DNA from: Fodinibius salsisoli
GTDB lineage: Bacteria; Bacteroidota; Rhodothermia; Balneolales; Balneolaceae
Reading direction: 5' to 3'
Length of the DNA: 64,000 nt
NCBI RefSeq assembly: GCF_026229185.1
Contig: NZ_JAGGJA010000005.1
Span: forward strand, 62,001-126,000
The notes under the pieces were generated by a model that worked only from the letters and a program-made list of their open reading frames with translations, was not told the origin of the DNA and searched no databases. Positions within the stretch are counted from its first letter, which is position 1, and each line of letters begins with the position of its first letter. Of the stretch, positions 54,988 to 63,638 are shown one piece after another. A program made the position numbers and the translations under genes.

Positions 54988-55476
54988 ATGGAAGAGGAAA
55001 CGCTATTGGTGAAGCGCACCGTGTTATTACAAAAGTTTTCGGGAAAGGGCGGATGGACGTACGTCGATCTCCCCGAGGTTTCAGTTGATTCTAACTCACC
55101 TTTTGGATGGGTGACGGTAAGTGGAACCATTGATGGGTATCTCCTAAAAAAGCATAAGCTTATGGCCAAGGGGAATGGTAAGCTCTTCCTTTCCGTAAAT
55201 GCAAAGATACGGAAAAAGATTGGGAAGGAGGCTGGCGACTACGTTAAGATTCAACTATACCGGGATGAGTCAGCTGTTGAGATACCGGAGGAGATTATAC
55301 GCTGTTTTGAGGTGGAGTCGCCCAAGGTAAAGAAAAATTTTATGGCGTTTAGAGAAACTGAGAAAAAGGCTTATCTGGATTGGATATATGAGGCCCAAAA
55401 AGAGGAAACCCGGGTGCGTCGTATTACAGAGATGTTGGATCGGGTGTCCCGGAATGAAAAATTTTATGGAGATTGA
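54988..55476 (+). CDS. DUF1905 / YdeI (OmpD-associated)-type protein
   Basis: The product is 162 residues. The N-terminal DUF1905 barrel (~15-100) contains GKGGWTYVDLPEVS, FGWVTVSGTIDGY, KLFLSVNAKIRKKIGKEAGDYV. The C-terminal helical YdeI-like tail has FMAFRETEKKAYLDWIYEAQKEETRVRRI (in parts), ending near EMLDRVSRN. YdeI relatives have been linked to bacteriocin or antimicrobial-peptide tolerance; the molecular activity is unknown. It is 25 bases after the previous gene and 36 before the regulator. Confidence 0.8.
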   Translation: MEEETLLVKRTVLLQKFSGKGGWTYVDLPEVSVDSNSPFGWVTVSGTIDGYLLKKHKLMAKGNGKLFLSVNAKIRKKIGKEAGDYVKIQLYRDESAVEIPEEIIRCFEVESPKVKKNFMAFRETEKKAYLDWIYEAQKEETRVRRITEMLDRVSRNEKFYGD

Positions 55477-55512
55477 AGGGCTATGCCCCTAAACGTAAAG
55501 TTTTAATAATAA

Positions 55513-56235
55513 ATGGAACAGGAAAAGATGCCACGGTTGACAAGGTTGACGGCTATTTTGACACTACTACAGTCGAAACAAGTGTTCCATGCTGCTGAAG
55601 CAGCGAAGAAGTTTAACGTAAGCAAGCGTACCATCTACCGTGATATGAAAACTCTGGAACGGGCTGGGGTCCCTATTTATACCGAGCCGGGCAAAGGGTA
55701 TTCGTTGTTGGAGGGGTTTAAGCTACCACCGGTAATGCTGACTGAAGAAGAAGCAAATGCTCTTGTTACGGCGGGTAAGCTTGTTGCAAAAAACAGGGAT
55801 GGATCATTTGCCAGAAATCACCAGGATGCTATCGCCAAGATCAAGGCTGTTTTAAGGTATGCAAAACGAGACAAAGCTAATTTGCTGTCGGAGCGAGTGG
55901 CAATACTCAAAAATTTCGAAGGGATAACAACCAGCGATAATCTCTCTAAGATACAGCTGGCTATTACCAATCGCCGTCTTCTGCAGTTGCAGTATCACTC
56001 AATAAGCAAAGATGAAGTAACGGTAAGAACGGTTGGACCACAGGCTCTGTATAATACGAGCGAAAACTGGATATTAATTGCCTGGTGCCGTCTGCGGAAT
56101 GGTTACCGCGAGTTTCGACTAGACAGAATGAAGTCGGTGCATAAGTCTTCAGAGCGTTTTGAGAGCAGAGAGTTTAATCTGAGTGAGTACTTCAGCGCTG
56201 TAACTACAAAGAATAAAACAGCAAACGAATCGTAA
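55513..56235 (+). CDS. YafY-type HTH/WYL-domain transcriptional regulator
   Basis: The product is 240 residues. The N-terminal winged HTH (DeoR/HTH_11 type, ~6-60) has TRLTAILTLLQSKQVFHAAE, KKFNVSKRTIYRDMKTLERAGVPI and the wing YTEPGKGYSLLEGF. The WYL domain (~145-230) has QLQYHSISKDEVTVRTVGPQALY, ENWILIAWCRLRNGYREFRLDRM (each split here by function). It lies third in an operon behind a perfect palindrome (54263-54280), so autoregulation is likely. WYL domains sense small ligands or nucleic acid ends; ligand unknown. Confidence 0.88.
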   Translation: MEQEKMPRLTRLTAILTLLQSKQVFHAAEAAKKFNVSKRTIYRDMKTLERAGVPIYTEPGKGYSLLEGFKLPPVMLTEEEANALVTAGKLVAKNRDGSFARNHQDAIAKIKAVLRYAKRDKANLLSERVAILKNFEGITTSDNLSKIQLAITNRRLLQLQYHSISKDEVTVRTVGPQALYNTSENWILIAWCRLRNGYREFRLDRMKSVHKSSERFESREFNLSEYFSAVTTKNKTANES

Positions 56236-56273
56236 TGAACGACTATGAGTTTTTGGAGCCTCATCGAAGAAAG

Positions 56274-56335
56274 AAATTAGGAATGGAAAGGCTTCTTGCT
56301 TCCCAATTCCTAATTCTTCATTCCTAATTTTTAAT
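56274..56335 (+). repeat. 62-bp palindromic repeat element, copy A
   Basis: AAATTAGGAATG (56274-56285) and CATTCCTAATTT (56319-56330) form a perfect 12-bp inverted repeat. With GGAAAGGCTT next to the left arm and an inner CCTAATTCTT, the whole 62-bp unit matches the reverse complement of 58820-58881 at 54 of 62 positions. It lies between convergent genes and, with T-rich ends, could work as a bidirectional terminator. Confidence 0.8.
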
Positions 56336-56340
56336 TTACC

Positions 56341-57120
56341 TTATTTCCCGCCATTTGCTTGCAAGTCAGCAATGCAGGCACTATCCAAATCCGGAATATC
56401 GCCATCAAATAGATTGGCAAAAAAGTTAGCCGTTTCGACGGAGGGTTCCATCAGGCAGCCCTCAGTTGTGCAATGGGCGCTCGCTGCTGTTTTGTGGTCT
56501 GATTGTGTAGGTGTGCCACTGCCGACCAGGCCAAAGGTATGGCCAAACTCATGCTGGAAGACCGTCCCTTCAATTTTTTCTTTGGGGGGTGCGCCAATAC
56601 CGGAGCTTACCTCGCTGATAGTTTGTCCAAAGAAAGCCATTGAGGTATTGAAGTACGCAATGCCCAGCACATTCTCCTGTGCCTGATACTTGCCATCAAC
56701 AATCAAGAAATAGGCATGGAGGGTATTGCCCCGGCTATCGGTGAAATTGTTGCGATACTGTCCTTCCAGCTCTCGAATTTCCTCTGCGGAATAGGAATCT
56801 TCACCAGCCGATGCTACTTCGGTTGGAGTATTGATGGTGACTTGAGATTTGTTGAGTCGGTTTTGAAGAAAATTTTTCAGGCTATCCAACGCCGCTTGGG
56901 TGGGTTGTTGTCCGGGCATATAGTCAATTTCGAGCTCCAGAGCGGTGAAGTTACTGTCACTCAAAAAAGCCTGGGGAGTAAAGCCGGGATTAGCGGTACT
57001 TGGAAAACGATTCATGTTTTCATCAATGCCGGAAGAAGAACCGAGGCACCCAACGATGGATAATGAAATAAGTGCTATAAAAAGTGCTGATACGGTTTTG
57101 TAACGATGTTGTACATCCAT
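56341..57120 (-). CDS. Metzincin-like membrane metalloprotease lipoprotein
   Basis: The product is 259 residues with a lipoprotein signal (LSIVGC, Cys25). The zinc motif HEFGHTFGLVG has H190, E191, H194, but the third His position (HExxHxxGxxH) is Gly200. Further on, SDHKTAASAHCTTEGCLM supplies His216-Cys217 and Cys222-Leu-Met224. The HC....CLM spacing resembles archaemetzincins and the Bacteroidota 'membrane metalloprotease' family, where the third ligand is displaced by a loop. Likely an active envelope protease with unknown substrate. Single gene. Confidence 0.8.
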   Translation of the reverse strand: MDVQHRYKTVSALFIALISLSIVGCLGSSSGIDENMNRFPSTANPGFTPQAFLSDSNFTALELEIDYMPGQQPTQAALDSLKNFLQNRLNKSQVTINTPTEVASAGEDSYSAEEIRELEGQYRNNFTDSRGNTLHAYFLIVDGKYQAQENVLGIAYFNTSMAFFGQTISEVSSGIGAPPKEKIEGTVFQHEFGHTFGLVGSGTPTQSDHKTAASAHCTTEGCLMEPSVETANFFANLFDGDIPDLDSACIADLQANGGK

Positions 57121-57402
57121 AGAAAGATATTTTATTAGTATTTTATTATTTATCTAAACAGCAAACAGGAGATAATGTTTCCATGGTAGGCCTGTAAGTG
57201 GCTTAATTTTTTGGGTAAGATCTCATTTCACCCTTCCACGTATTATTATTAACTTTAGACCGCTTTAAAATTATTGACCGATTTGTTTGTTGAACTGTCA
57301 ATTTCTTTTCGATTCAGCAAGAGTTTGCATTACTATAGCAGCTCATAAGCGACCGTTCATCAAATTGAATCATTCACAAAATCAACAAATGAGTAAATAA
57401 TC

Positions 57403-58809
57403 ATGGCTAAAGAATTTGACGTCTGTGTAATTGGTTCCGGCCCCGGTGGATATGTGGCCGCTATTCGTGCATCACAACTTGGTTTTAATACGGCAATTGT
57501 TGAAAAACGGCACTTGGGTGGTGTTTGTTTAAATATTGGATGTATCCCTACAAAAGCATTGCTCCGCTCGGCTGAGGTTTTTGAAAGTATTGAAGATGCC
57601 GGTGATTATGGTATCAAAGTGGACGATTATGAAGCTGATTTTGGCGGTATTATTGATCGCAGCCGAAATGTGGCAAACAAGATGAGTAAAGGGGTTCAGT
57701 TCCTGATGAAGGCTAATAAAATTGAAGTCTTTGAGGGGAAAGGTGTTTTTGAGTCTAAAGATCAGCTGAAGGTCGTTGATGAAAATGATGAAACCCAAGA
57801 ACAGATAACAGCGGATCGTTTCATTGTCGCTACAGGAGCACGTCCGCGAGAGCTGCCGAATATCGAGATTGACGGCGAGAACGTAATTGATTCCGAAATA
57901 GCCATGCAGCTCGAAGAACAGCCGGAGAAGCTGGTGGTGATTGGTGCAGGTGCTATCGGCGTTGAGTTTGCTTATTTCTATAACACCATTGGCACTGATG
58001 TGACAATCGTTGAGCTGGAGGATAGCCTTGTACCCGTTGAAGATAAAGATGTGGGTAAAGAGCTTGGAAAGATTTATAAGAAGAAGGGCATGGATGTGCG
58101 CACCGGAAGCACCGTTGAAAAGGTGGAAGACGACGGTGATGGCGTAAAAGTGACCATCAAAACCGGCGATGATGAAGAAGTAGTAGAGGCCGATGTTGTC
58201 CTGTCAGCGGTAGGCGTAACGGGCAATGTTGAAGGTATTGGCCTGGATGAAATTGGCGTTGAATACGAAAGGGGCGCCATCCAAATTGATAAAGAAACCT
58301 ACCAGACCAGCGTAGAAGGCATCTATGCTATTGGCGATGTAGCCGGTGGCCCTTGGTTAGCGCACAAAGCTTCCCACGAAGCTATTGTTTGCGTAGAAAA
58401 GCTGGCGGGTGAAGACCCTATTCCTGTAAATTATAACAACATTCCGGGCTGTACCTACTGTGAGCCGCAGATTGCTTCCGTAGGATACACCGAAGAGCAG
58501 GCTAAGGAAGAAGGTTATGATGTGAAGGTCGGTAAATTCCCCTTCTCTGCCAGTGGTAAAGCAACCGGACTTGGACACGAAGAAGGCTTTGTGAAGGTCG
58601 TATTTGATGAGAAATACGGTGAATGGCTAGGTTGCCACATGATTGGATCACATGTGACAGAGCTGATTGCTGAGGCTGTTGTGGCCCGTGATCTGGAGAC
58701 TACCGGCCATGAAATTATTAGTGCTGTGCATCCGCACCCGACGATGTCTGAAGCCGTGATGGAAGCAGTGGCCGAAGCATACGGCGAAGGCGTGCACCTG
58801 GGCAACTAA
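57403..58809 (+). CDS. lpdA: Dihydrolipoyl dehydrogenase (E3)
   Basis: The product is 468 residues. FAD fold start CVIGSGPGGYVAAIRASQLG (8-27), redox-active disulfide Cys42/Cys47 in GGVCLNIGCIPTKALL, NAD fold VVIGAGAIGVEFAYFY, second FAD motif GIYAIGDVAGGP and C-terminal dimer-interface catalytic HPHPTMSE. It reoxidises dihydrolipoyl groups of 2-oxoacid dehydrogenase complexes. The E1 and E2 genes are not in the window; lipB and lipA, which make the lipoyl cofactor, follow. Confidence 0.96.
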   Translation: MAKEFDVCVIGSGPGGYVAAIRASQLGFNTAIVEKRHLGGVCLNIGCIPTKALLRSAEVFESIEDAGDYGIKVDDYEADFGGIIDRSRNVANKMSKGVQFLMKANKIEVFEGKGVFESKDQLKVVDENDETQEQITADRFIVATGARPRELPNIEIDGENVIDSEIAMQLEEQPEKLVVIGAGAIGVEFAYFYNTIGTDVTIVELEDSLVPVEDKDVGKELGKIYKKKGMDVRTGSTVEKVEDDGDGVKVTIKTGDDEEVVEADVVLSAVGVTGNVEGIGLDEIGVEYERGAIQIDKETYQTSVEGIYAIGDVAGGPWLAHKASHEAIVCVEKLAGEDPIPVNYNNIPGCTYCEPQIASVGYTEEQAKEEGYDVKVGKFPFSASGKATGLGHEEGFVKVVFDEKYGEWLGCHMIGSHVTELIAEAVVARDLETTGHEIISAVHPHPTMSEAVMEAVAEAYGEGVHLGN

Positions 58810-58819
58810 AAACCCAGTA

Positions 58820-58881
58820 GTTAAAAATTAGGAATGAAGAATTAGGAGTCGGGGAGCGGTAAGCCTTTCCATTCCTAATTC
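58820..58881 (-). repeat. 62-bp palindromic repeat element, copy B (inverted)
   Basis: This is the inverted copy of the element at 56274-56335, 8 mismatches in 62, most of them in the central loop. Outer arms AATTAGGAATG (58826-58836) and CATTCCTAATT (58870-58880) pair perfectly. A further AATTCCTAATT follows at 58891. It lies between lpdA and lipB. Confidence 0.8.
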
Positions 58882-58909
58882 TCAACTTTTAATTCCTAAT
58901 TGAAAGATT

Positions 58910-59671
58910 ATGAATGAAGTAGAATTTTACGATTTGGGGCAGGCTCCCTACCAAGCAGTATGGGATTTACAGTCCGCTATACAGCAACGACTTGTGGATG
59001 AAAAACTGGCCCGTCGTAAGCAAAAGCTTTACAAACCGGGTGATGAAAGCAACGATGTGCTACTTTTCGTTGAGCATCCGCATGTGTTTACACTCGGAAA
59101 AAGCGGCGATAAAGCCCATCTTTTAAAAGGTCTGGCCGAACTTGCTGATATCGATGCCGAGTTCGTTGAAATTGATCGCGGTGGAGACATCACCTACCAC
59201 GGGCCCGGTCAAATTGTAGGATATCCTATCTTTGATATGGATCGGCATTTTACGGATATCCATAAATATCTGCGCTATTTGGAGGAAGTGGTTATTCGTA
59301 CATGCGCAGATTTTGATATTGAAGCGGGACGCATTGAGGGGTTAACCGGCGTTTGGGTAGGCGATGAGAAGATATGTGCCATGGGCATAAAATGTTCGCG
59401 CTGGGTGACAATGCACGGTTTTGCACTGAATGTCAATACAGATCTCAGCTATTTTGACCATATCGTGCCGTGTGGAATTTCAAATAAGGAAGTGACTAGC
59501 CTTCAAGAGCAACTCGGCAAACGAGTTGACGAAGCCCATGTTAAAGCACAACTTTTAACACACATCGAAGAAGTTTTCGATGTGGATGTCGCTAAAGTGA
59601 ATTCCCTGCCTGAACTGGACCAGCAATTTTCGTATCTTAAGCATCAGGAAGCAAAAGCAGCATCCCATTAA
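58910..59671 (+). CDS. lipB: Octanoyl-[acyl-carrier-protein]:protein transferase LipB
   Basis: The product is 253 residues, slightly longer than the usual ~210-230. It transfers octanoyl from acyl-carrier protein to lipoyl domains. Motifs: LFVEHPHVFTLGKSG, RGGDITYHGPGQIVGYPI, the lysine region CAMGIKCSRWVTMHGFALNV and the nucleophile Cys in HIVPCGISNKEVTSL. lipA follows 18 bases after its stop, completing the endogenous lipoate pathway. Confidence 0.95.
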   Translation: MNEVEFYDLGQAPYQAVWDLQSAIQQRLVDEKLARRKQKLYKPGDESNDVLLFVEHPHVFTLGKSGDKAHLLKGLAELADIDAEFVEIDRGGDITYHGPGQIVGYPIFDMDRHFTDIHKYLRYLEEVVIRTCADFDIEAGRIEGLTGVWVGDEKICAMGIKCSRWVTMHGFALNVNTDLSYFDHIVPCGISNKEVTSLQEQLGKRVDEAHVKAQLLTHIEEVFDVDVAKVNSLPELDQQFSYLKHQEAKAASH

Positions 59672-59689
59672 TTAGTGATTTTCAGCTAC

Positions 59690-60568
59690 ATGATTAAAGA
59701 ATTAAACGTCGTCGACCGAAATAAAAAGACTGAACGCCGTCCTGATTGGCTCAGGGTGAAGTTGCCTTCGGGCGAGAAGTTTAAGGAGGTTTCGGAAACC
59801 ATCCAGAAGCATTCGTTGAATACGGTTTGCTCAGAAGCACGATGCCCAAATATGGGGGAGTGCTGGGGGAATGGTACGGCAACCTTTATGATTTTAGGGG
59901 ATGTCTGCACCCGTTCTTGTTCCTTCTGTGCCGTTAAAACCGGCCGACCGGTTCAGGGCCTGGATTGGGATGAACCCCGCCGCGTAACGGATGCTGCCAA
60001 GAAAATGGGACTCAAGCACGTAGTGCTGACTTCCGTAAATCGTGATGAGCGTAAAGATGGCGGGGCACCTATTTTTGCCGAAACCCACCGCCAGCTGCGC
60101 GAAGCCATTGACGGGGTAACTATAGAATCTCTTATTCCGGATTTCAGAGGCGTTTGGGAGGCTCTGCAAATCGTTATTGATACTCCGCCGGATGTCCTAA
60201 GCCATAACCTGGAAACCGTACCCAATCTCTATCGTACTATTCGTCCCCAGGCCAAATATAAGCGCTCACTGGAGTTACTGCAGCGGTGCAAAGAACAGGG
60301 CGTGCGCACAAAAACCGGTATTATGGTCGGCTTTGGAGAAGAGCGCGAGCAGGTTATCGAACTGATGCAAGATTGCGTCGATTACGGGGTAGATGTTCTC
60401 ACCATTGGCCAATATATGCAACCTACCAAGATGCACCAGCCTGTGGAAGAATGGGTACACCCCGATCAGTTTGCCGAATACAAAGAAATTGGCGAAGGAT
60501 TAGGACTTGAGCATGTTGAAAGCGGTCCGTTGGTGCGATCTTCTTACCATGCCGAACGTCACGTATAG
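59690..60568 (+). CDS. lipA: Lipoyl synthase (radical SAM)
   Basis: The product is 292 residues from ATG 59690; a GTG at 59675 would add 5 residues. It inserts two sulfurs into octanoyl groups. The auxiliary Fe-S cluster motif is CSEARCPNMGEC, the radical-SAM cluster CTRSCSFC, and the C-terminal Arg-Ser-Ser-Tyr (VRSSYHA) that ligates the auxiliary cluster is present. Other marks: VLTSVNRDE, HNLETVPNLY, TKTGIMVGFGE. Confidence 0.96.
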   Translation: MIKELNVVDRNKKTERRPDWLRVKLPSGEKFKEVSETIQKHSLNTVCSEARCPNMGECWGNGTATFMILGDVCTRSCSFCAVKTGRPVQGLDWDEPRRVTDAAKKMGLKHVVLTSVNRDERKDGGAPIFAETHRQLREAIDGVTIESLIPDFRGVWEALQIVIDTPPDVLSHNLETVPNLYRTIRPQAKYKRSLELLQRCKEQGVRTKTGIMVGFGEEREQVIELMQDCVDYGVDVLTIGQYMQPTKMHQPVEEWVHPDQFAEYKEIGEGLGLEHVESGPLVRSSYHAERHV

Positions 60569-60664
60569 AGGTATCAGTTGTTAAAGGCTGATAATTTATC
60601 TCGACAATTTCTCTCGATCTTTTATATTGCATAAAGATCATCATTTCTCATTTAACCCTAATAT

Positions 60665-61363
60665 ATGCTTGCAGTTGGCGTCGTCATATTATTGAGTTAT
60701 CTGGTAGGCTCTATTCCTTCTTCAATTTGGGTCGGAAAGCTGGTCAAAGGGGTTGACATACGCAACTATGGAAGTGGAAATGCCGGGGCCACCAATACAT
60801 TTCGCCTGTTGGGGTGGCAGCCCGGGGTAGCTGTTTTGTTGATCGATTTTTTTAAAGGTTTTGCCAGTGCTTACTGGATCAGCCAACTTGCTTATTTTAT
60901 TGGATCAGGACCGGTAGCGCTCTTTCCGTATTGGGAAGTCGATTCTTTCCTGCGTATAGTCTGTGGAGTAGTAGCGGTTGTTGGACACATGTTTCCCCTC
61001 TACGCCAATTTTGACGGCGGAAAAGGAATGGCCACGGCGGCCGGCATGCTTTGTGGAATTGAACCGGTATCGGTGGGAATAACTTTTGGCGTTTTCCTGA
61101 TTGTGATGCTCGTTAGCCGATTTGTTTCGCTCGCTTCTCTGGTAGCTGCTTTTATCTACCCGTTGATGTTAGTCGTGCTCAGGTACGGCTTGGGCTGGCC
61201 CATAGATGGCAGTATCTTAATTTTTGGAGCTATTGTAGGTATAGGGATTATTATAAAACATCGAGGCAATATTCGTCGTTTGTTGAATGGAACTGAAAAC
61301 CAGGTCGGTTCATTCAAACCGGCCGTTGGATGGCTTAATAAGGATAAACAGGAACAGGGGTAA
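60665..61363 (+). CDS. plsY: Acyl-phosphate glycerol-3-phosphate acyltransferase PlsY
   Basis: The product is 232 residues with about five to seven membrane segments. Motif 1 SYLVGSIPSSIWVGKL, motif 2 YGSGNAGATNTFRLLG, motif 3 FDGGKGMATAAGML. It acylates glycerol-3-phosphate with acyl-phosphate to begin phospholipid synthesis. It is somewhat longer than E. coli PlsY (about 205) because of a loop around residues 75-95 and a short tail. gpsA follows 9 bases later, so product and substrate enzymes are paired. Confidence 0.95.
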   Translation: MLAVGVVILLSYLVGSIPSSIWVGKLVKGVDIRNYGSGNAGATNTFRLLGWQPGVAVLLIDFFKGFASAYWISQLAYFIGSGPVALFPYWEVDSFLRIVCGVVAVVGHMFPLYANFDGGKGMATAAGMLCGIEPVSVGITFGVFLIVMLVSRFVSLASLVAAFIYPLMLVVLRYGLGWPIDGSILIFGAIVGIGIIIKHRGNIRRLLNGTENQVGSFKPAVGWLNKDKQEQG

Positions 61364-61372
61364 AAGAGGACT

Positions 61373-62383
61373 GTGAAAAAGATCACCGTTGTAGGGGCCG
61401 GGAGTTTCGGAACGGCCCTTTCTGTTGTATTGGCAAGAGCTGGCAATGATGTGCAGCTATGGGCCCGTGAATCGGAGGTAGCCTATGGTATTAACAAGCG
61501 ACATCGAAACCCTGCCTATATATCTGATGTCACCTTACCGGATTCCATCTCTTGTGATACCGATCCCAAAAAATGTTTTGACGATCCCGAGATGGTCATT
61601 TTTGCAACTCCTTCGCACGTCATGCGCGAGGTGGCTTCCAATATTAAGACGTTTCTGAATGGCAATGAAATTGTGGTAAGCGTAGCCAAAGGCATTGAAA
61701 ATAAAACCTTCAAGACCATGTCTCAGGTACTGGCGGAAGTGTTGGAAGGAAAAATCATGGATGACCAGATTGGAGTTATTTCGGGACCCAGTCACGCCGA
61801 GGAGGTCAGTAAGTTTAAGCCCACCACGGTGGTAGCCAGCTCTTATTCCAATCACACTGCGCGTGTTATCCAGGAGACTTTTTTGACGCCCATGTTTCGT
61901 GTCTATTTGAACTATGATATTATTGGTGTTGAGATTGGAGGGGCTGTTAAAAATATAATGGCCATTGCAGCCGGAGTTATTGACGGAGCTGCATTGGGAG
62001 ATAACGCCAAGGCGGCACTGATGACACGTGGACTTCATGAAATGAAACGGTTGGGAATGAAGTTGGGGGGATCCCAGGATACATTTTCCGGTCTGTCAGG
62101 GATGGGAGACTTAGTCGTAACCTGCACAAGCGAACACAGTCGCAATCGTTTTGTTGGATACAATATTGGACGAGGAAAAAAGTTAGATGATATCATATCA
62201 CAAATGAATATGGTAGCTGAGGGCGTGAAGACCACCCGCTCTGTCTTGGAATGGAGTAAACAATTGAATGTGGAGATGCCTATTACAGCTGCTGTTTATA
62301 ACGTCTTGTTTGAAGATGAAGATCCCAAGGATATGCTGTATGAATTAATGACCCGCAATCCCAAAGAAGAGATCATAATTTAA
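61373..62383 (+). CDS. gpsA: Glycerol-3-phosphate dehydrogenase [NAD(P)+]
   Basis: The product is 336 residues and starts with GTG at 61373, which places the Rossmann motif (MKKITVVGAGSFGTALSVVL) right at the N-terminus. It reduces dihydroxyacetone phosphate to sn-glycerol-3-phosphate. Further motifs: VSVAKGIENKTFKTMSQVL, VISGPSHAEEV, EIGGAVKNIMAIAAGVIDG (the Lys of the active site) and GLSGMGDLVVTCTS. It is co-transcribed with plsY. Confidence 0.96.
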   Translation: MKKITVVGAGSFGTALSVVLARAGNDVQLWARESEVAYGINKRHRNPAYISDVTLPDSISCDTDPKKCFDDPEMVIFATPSHVMREVASNIKTFLNGNEIVVSVAKGIENKTFKTMSQVLAEVLEGKIMDDQIGVISGPSHAEEVSKFKPTTVVASSYSNHTARVIQETFLTPMFRVYLNYDIIGVEIGGAVKNIMAIAAGVIDGAALGDNAKAALMTRGLHEMKRLGMKLGGSQDTFSGLSGMGDLVVTCTSEHSRNRFVGYNIGRGKKLDDIISQMNMVAEGVKTTRSVLEWSKQLNVEMPITAAVYNVLFEDEDPKDMLYELMTRNPKEEIII

Positions 62384-62460
62384 CGGCAGGTCAGTTATTC
62401 ACAGCTGCTTAATATTTAGCTACTATATTCGTTATATTAATAAAATAACACAGCGTGGCT

Positions 62461-63150
62461 ATGTACTCTGACAACCGCAGCATCGCAACGCTCTCCGAAA
62501 TGGATTACCTGGATGTCAAGAATCTGGCACAAACAGGAGAGGGAACGTATCTCGAATTTAAGCGAACGATACCCTCAGCGTTTAAAATTGCCCGTGAGAT
62601 AGCAGCTTTTGCTAACACAAAAGGGGGTACTCTGCTTATTGGGGTGGATGACGACTGCTCATTAGTTGGGGTCTCTGGCTACCAGGAAGAAGAGTTTTTG
62701 CTCAAAAAAGCTGCCACTGAACTATGTTGGCCCCAGGTCAATATTGGAATTGAAATTGTCCATTTTGGCGATAAAGATTTGCTGGTTATTCGCGTTCCGG
62801 AATCTACTGATAAACCCATCTTCGTAAAGGGAGAAGAGGGTAAAATCGTATTTATGCGAGAAGAAGACCAGAACAAGGTGGCAAGCAAAGAGTTGATCGA
62901 AATCATTAAAAATAAAAATTCAGATACAGGAGTAACCTTTGAATATGGAGAAAATGAGCAAAAACTCTTCCGATATCTGAATGAATATGGTGAAATAACC
63001 GTTGAAAAATTTTCACACATTGTTGATGTGCCCCGAGCTGAGGCCTCAGCTACACTTGTAAACTTGGTAAGTGCCGATATTTTGAATTTATTTCGAAAGG
63101 ACAATATCGATTATTTCACCTACTCACAGAACTGTGAAAAAGAATTTTAA
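62461..63150 (+). CDS. AlbA_2 (Schlafen-like) domain protein
   Basis: The product is 229 residues from ATG 62461; a GTG two codons upstream is also in frame. The AlbA_2 domain (~18-145) is marked by EGTYLEFKRTIPSAFKIAREIAAFANTKGGTLLIGVDDD (in segments), and VIRVPESTDKPIFV. A C-terminal winged-helix-like region (~155-215) has KLFRYLNEYGEITVEKFSHIVDVPRAEASATLVNLV. The family is often annotated as ATP-binding or as a transcriptional regulator; real activity is not known. Fe-S carrier gene starts 14 bases downstream. Confidence 0.85.
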   Translation: MYSDNRSIATLSEMDYLDVKNLAQTGEGTYLEFKRTIPSAFKIAREIAAFANTKGGTLLIGVDDDCSLVGVSGYQEEEFLLKKAATELCWPQVNIGIEIVHFGDKDLLVIRVPESTDKPIFVKGEEGKIVFMREEDQNKVASKELIEIIKNKNSDTGVTFEYGENEQKLFRYLNEYGEITVEKFSHIVDVPRAEASATLVNLVSADILNLFRKDNIDYFTYSQNCEKEF

Positions 63151-63164
63151 AAATAATTACTGCA

Positions 63165-63623
63165 ATGTCTGCTGATACAGAAGAAAATTTAAATAATGTC
63201 ATTGCCGATCTAATTGATGATGACGAGGAGGACGAACAACAGTCGACATCATCACTGGCGGATTTGGAATCTGAGAGTGAGGTCGAGTTTAACGGTCCAC
63301 CGGTATCTCTAACGGAACGAGCTGCCCGACAGGTCCGGAAAATACGGGATGATGAAGCCCTGGATGAAGAACTCCACCTGCGCGTTGCCGTTGAAGGAGG
63401 AGGATGCTCAGGTCTCAGTTATAAACTTGGTTTTGACCACAAATCCGAAGACGACGAAGTATTAGTCAGCCAGGGGATAGAGATCATCGTAGATTCAAAG
63501 CATATGATGTATCTTAAGGGCATATCGGTAGACTATCCGGATGGGTTAGATGCGAGGGGCTTTACCTTCGACAATCCCAATGCCACCGAAACATGTGGTT
63601 GCGGTAGCTCTTTCGCTACCTGA
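63165..63623 (+). CDS. A-type iron-sulfur carrier (IscA/ErpA family) with acidic N-terminal extension
   Basis: The product is 152 residues. The HesB fold is from ~46 to 152: Cys81 in VEGGGCSGLSYKLGF, and Cys144/Cys146 in ETCGCGSSF bind the cluster. It passes Fe-S clusters to apo-enzymes such as LipA encoded nearby. The first ~45 residues are extra and acidic (IDDDEEDEQQ), not part of the usual ~107-residue protein. A possible hairpin GGTAGC-N6-GCTACC lies at 63603-63620 over the stop region. Confidence 0.9.
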   Translation: MSADTEENLNNVIADLIDDDEEDEQQSTSSLADLESESEVEFNGPPVSLTERAARQVRKIRDDEALDEELHLRVAVEGGGCSGLSYKLGFDHKSEDDEVLVSQGIEIIVDSKHMMYLKGISVDYPDGLDARGFTFDNPNATETCGCGSSFAT

Positions 63624-63638
63624 GTTCGTCTTTTTAGC

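Noticed and set aside
57121-57402. Regulatory RNA or small gene in the 282 bases before lpdA
   Set aside because: No convincing structure or start codon with a coding pattern; probably a simple divergent promoter region.
56274-58881. The two 62-bp repeats as a CRISPR remnant
   Set aside because: There are only two copies, in opposite orientation, 2.5 kb apart, with genes between them and no cas genes.
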